Origin: Peptostreptococcus porci
GTDB lineage: Bacteria > Bacillota > Clostridia > Peptostreptococcales > Peptostreptococcaceae
DNA length: 64,000 bases
NCBI RefSeq assembly: GCF_009695815.1
Contig: NZ_VUNE01000003.1
Location: 62,001-126,000, forward strand
Direction: 5' to 3'
The translations under genes and the position numbers were made by a program. The notes under the pieces were generated by a model, which was not told the DNA's origin, made no database searches, and worked only from the letters and a program-made list of their open reading frames with translations. Below, one piece after another: positions 62,647 through 64,000 of the stretch; position 1 is the stretch's first letter, and each line of letters starts with the position of its first letter.

Positions 62647-64000
62647 TTTCTGTTACCACCTCTTTCAAATTCCATCTATCTACCTTGTTCTGTGCTTCAA
62701 CCATATCCTTATAGAACTCACATCTTTTCATCAGCTCTTCATGGCTTCCTGCATCAAGAACAACACCCTTATCCATAACAATAATTTGGTCTGAATCTCT
62801 AATCGTATTTAGATGATGAGCAATTGTAATGATGGTTTTATCCATGCTTAAATCGTCAATTGCTTCGCCGATTAGTCTTTCATTTTCACTATCAACAGCT
62901 GCCATTGCTTCATCTAATATCAAAATCGGTGCATTTTTAAGTATCATTCTTGCTATGGAGATTCTTTGTTTTTCTCCACCGGATAACTTAACTCCCATTT
63001 CACCTACTCGTGTTTCATATCCATTTGGCAATGCTGAAATAAAGTCATGACATCTCGCTTTTTTAGCAGCTTCTATGACTTCTTCTTTTGTCGCATTAAG
63101 TTTCCCGATTGCAATATTGTCAAAAATACTTAAATCGAAAAGGATGACCTCCTGTTGCACACTTCCAATAAGATTTGAAATATTTTCCTGACTGTAATCC
63201 TTTATATCTTTCCCATTTATTTCTATTCGTCCGCTGTCAGCATCCCAAAATCCCATAAGCAAATTAGATACAGTACTTTTCCCACAACCACTTGCTCCTA
63301 CAAAGGCATTCAAGCTATTTTTCTTAAAAGTCAAATTGATATCTTTAAGCTCAAAACCATCTTTTCCGTATGCAAAATTCACATCTTTAAATTCTATGTT
63401 TCCAAATTCTAAACCTTGTTCTGTCTTTTTGTTTGGAAGTGGAACTGTTAAAACTTTTCCAATCGCCTTTAATGCCTCCCTAAACACAATAGAAAAATGT
63501 TGCAATGTAGCTGTCTTACTTATAGATGCAGTAAAAGCAGATGATAAAATTATTGCAAGAATAAAATTAGGTGTTGTAATATTTCTATAGTAAAGAAATA
63601 TGCTTCCTAAAATCATGACAATAACTACTCCAATTTCCATAAATATGTCAATGAGTCCCATTGGAATTGTAATTGCTCCCATGCTCTTTTTAACCCAGTA
63701 AATATATTCCCTTGCCGTTTTTAATGTTCTTTCACTAATCTCCTCTTCTTTAGCAAAAGCCTTAATCACAGAAATGTTTTTTACATATTCCATCAACTCT
63801 TCTCTCATCTTATTTTCATGATTAAAGTAAATCGAAAAGTTTTTATCCATTGTTTTCTGTGAAAGAACTTTTACCAAATACATGAGTGGAACTCCGGCAA
63901 TCATTCCAAGAGCAAGACGCCAATCCACAAAAATCATAGCTACAAAAATAATGGTAGGTAGAAGTGTAACTGACATTATTTCAGGAAGACCATGGGCAAG
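62639..64000 (-). CDS. ABC half-transporter, exporter fold, first of the pair (cassette 2, cut by window edge)
   Basis: C-terminal ~454 residues; the frame stays open to the right edge (AHGLPE precedes the internal Met), so the start is outside. ATPase: GASGCGKST, LSGGEKQR, ILDEAMAAVDSENE. Partner of the downstream half-transporter. Whether an AraC gene lies upstream, as in cassette 1, cannot be seen. Confidence 0.9.
   Translation of the reverse strand, partial: LAHGLPEIMSVTLLPTIIFVAMIFVDWRLALGMIAGVPLMYLVKVLSQKTMDKNFSIYFNHENKMREELMEYVKNISVIKAFAKEEEISERTLKTAREYIYWVKKSMGAITIPMGLIDIFMEIGVVIVMILGSIFLYYRNITTPNFILAIILSSAFTASISKTATLQHFSIVFREALKAIGKVLTVPLPNKKTEQGLEFGNIEFKDVNFAYGKDGFELKDINLTFKKNSLNAFVGASGCGKSTVSNLLMGFWDADSGRIEINGKDIKDYSQENISNLIGSVQQEVILFDLSIFDNIAIGKLNATKEEVIEAAKKARCHDFISALPNGYETRVGEMGVKLSGGEKQRISIARMILKNAPILILDEAMAAVDSENERLIGEAIDDLSMDKTIITIAHHLNTIRDSDQIIVMDKGVVLDAGSHEELMKRCEFYKDMVEAQNKVDRWNLKEVVTENV

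Overview
The window is AT-rich, gene-dense DNA from a low-GC Gram-positive anaerobe of the class Clostridia. A Peptostreptococcaceae-like organism fits best: there is a cell-wall-binding repeat 2 (CWB2) surface protein, a FabK/FabT-type fatty-acid operon, T-box control, AGGAGG-type ribosome sites, many TTG starts and short intergenic spacers. The genus is not fixed by the sequence. No rRNA, tRNA or CRISPR array was seen.

Layout. 1-3.5 kb: an arginine unit on the minus strand. A consensus promoter is followed by a T-box whose best-read specifier is AGA (Arg), a second T-box terminator module without a visible Stem I, an amino-acid-binding lipoprotein, a 22-bp tandem array, argG and argH (cut by the edge). 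3.5-8.8 kb: a minus-strand operon of unknown protein, B12/radical-SAM protein, TPR protein and a CcdA-thioredoxin fusion. 8.8-19 kb: a complete type II fatty-acid operon (accB-accC-accD-accA-fabT-fabH-acpP-fabK-fabD-fabG-fabF-fabZ), with a consensus promoter flanked by FabT-like palindromes. 19-26.2 kb: a 1828-residue sortase-anchored adhesin divergent from a POT peptide transporter; both -35 boxes sit in one perfect palindrome. 26.2-26.7 kb: an orphan transcription unit with two tiny ORFs and no gene. 26.7-33.6 kb: an extracellular methionine-sulfoxide repair locus (MsrAB, Met-rich thioredoxin lipoprotein, YesM/YesN-type two-component system) and a CWB2 surface protein. 33.8-35.2 kb: a formate/nitrite channel and an isoprenylcysteine methyltransferase-like protein. 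35.5-42.9 kb: a five-gene ECF plus paired-ABC cassette with a divergent AraC regulator. 43.2-47.7 kb: two small stress or detoxification units (MarR/acyl-CoA thioesterase-like hydrolase; MerR/flavodoxin/aldo-keto reductase). 47.9-57.9 kb: an accessory island with a GIY-YIG protein, a Fic enzyme, a relic of an AlbA_2 gene, a membrane protein and a protein with a weak SIR2-like C-terminal signature, and a Hachiman-type defence system (HamA nuclease, HamB helicase) behind an AlbA_2 regulator and two tiny ORFs, then a mobile-element-type sigma factor. 58.1-64 kb: a second, rearranged copy of the ECF plus paired-ABC cassette, cut by the right edge.

How the parts connect. The CcdA-thioredoxin fusion, the thioredoxin lipoprotein and MsrAB form a plausible electron path from cytosol to surface methionine repair. 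The FabT gene lies inside the operon whose promoter carries its presumed operators. The two ECF/ABC cassettes share gene content and the same 8-base overlap of the ABC pair, suggesting two related nutrient or metallophore importers. Four AT-rich tandem arrays, unrelated in sequence, each start at a gene's stop codon. This looks like a habit of this genome.
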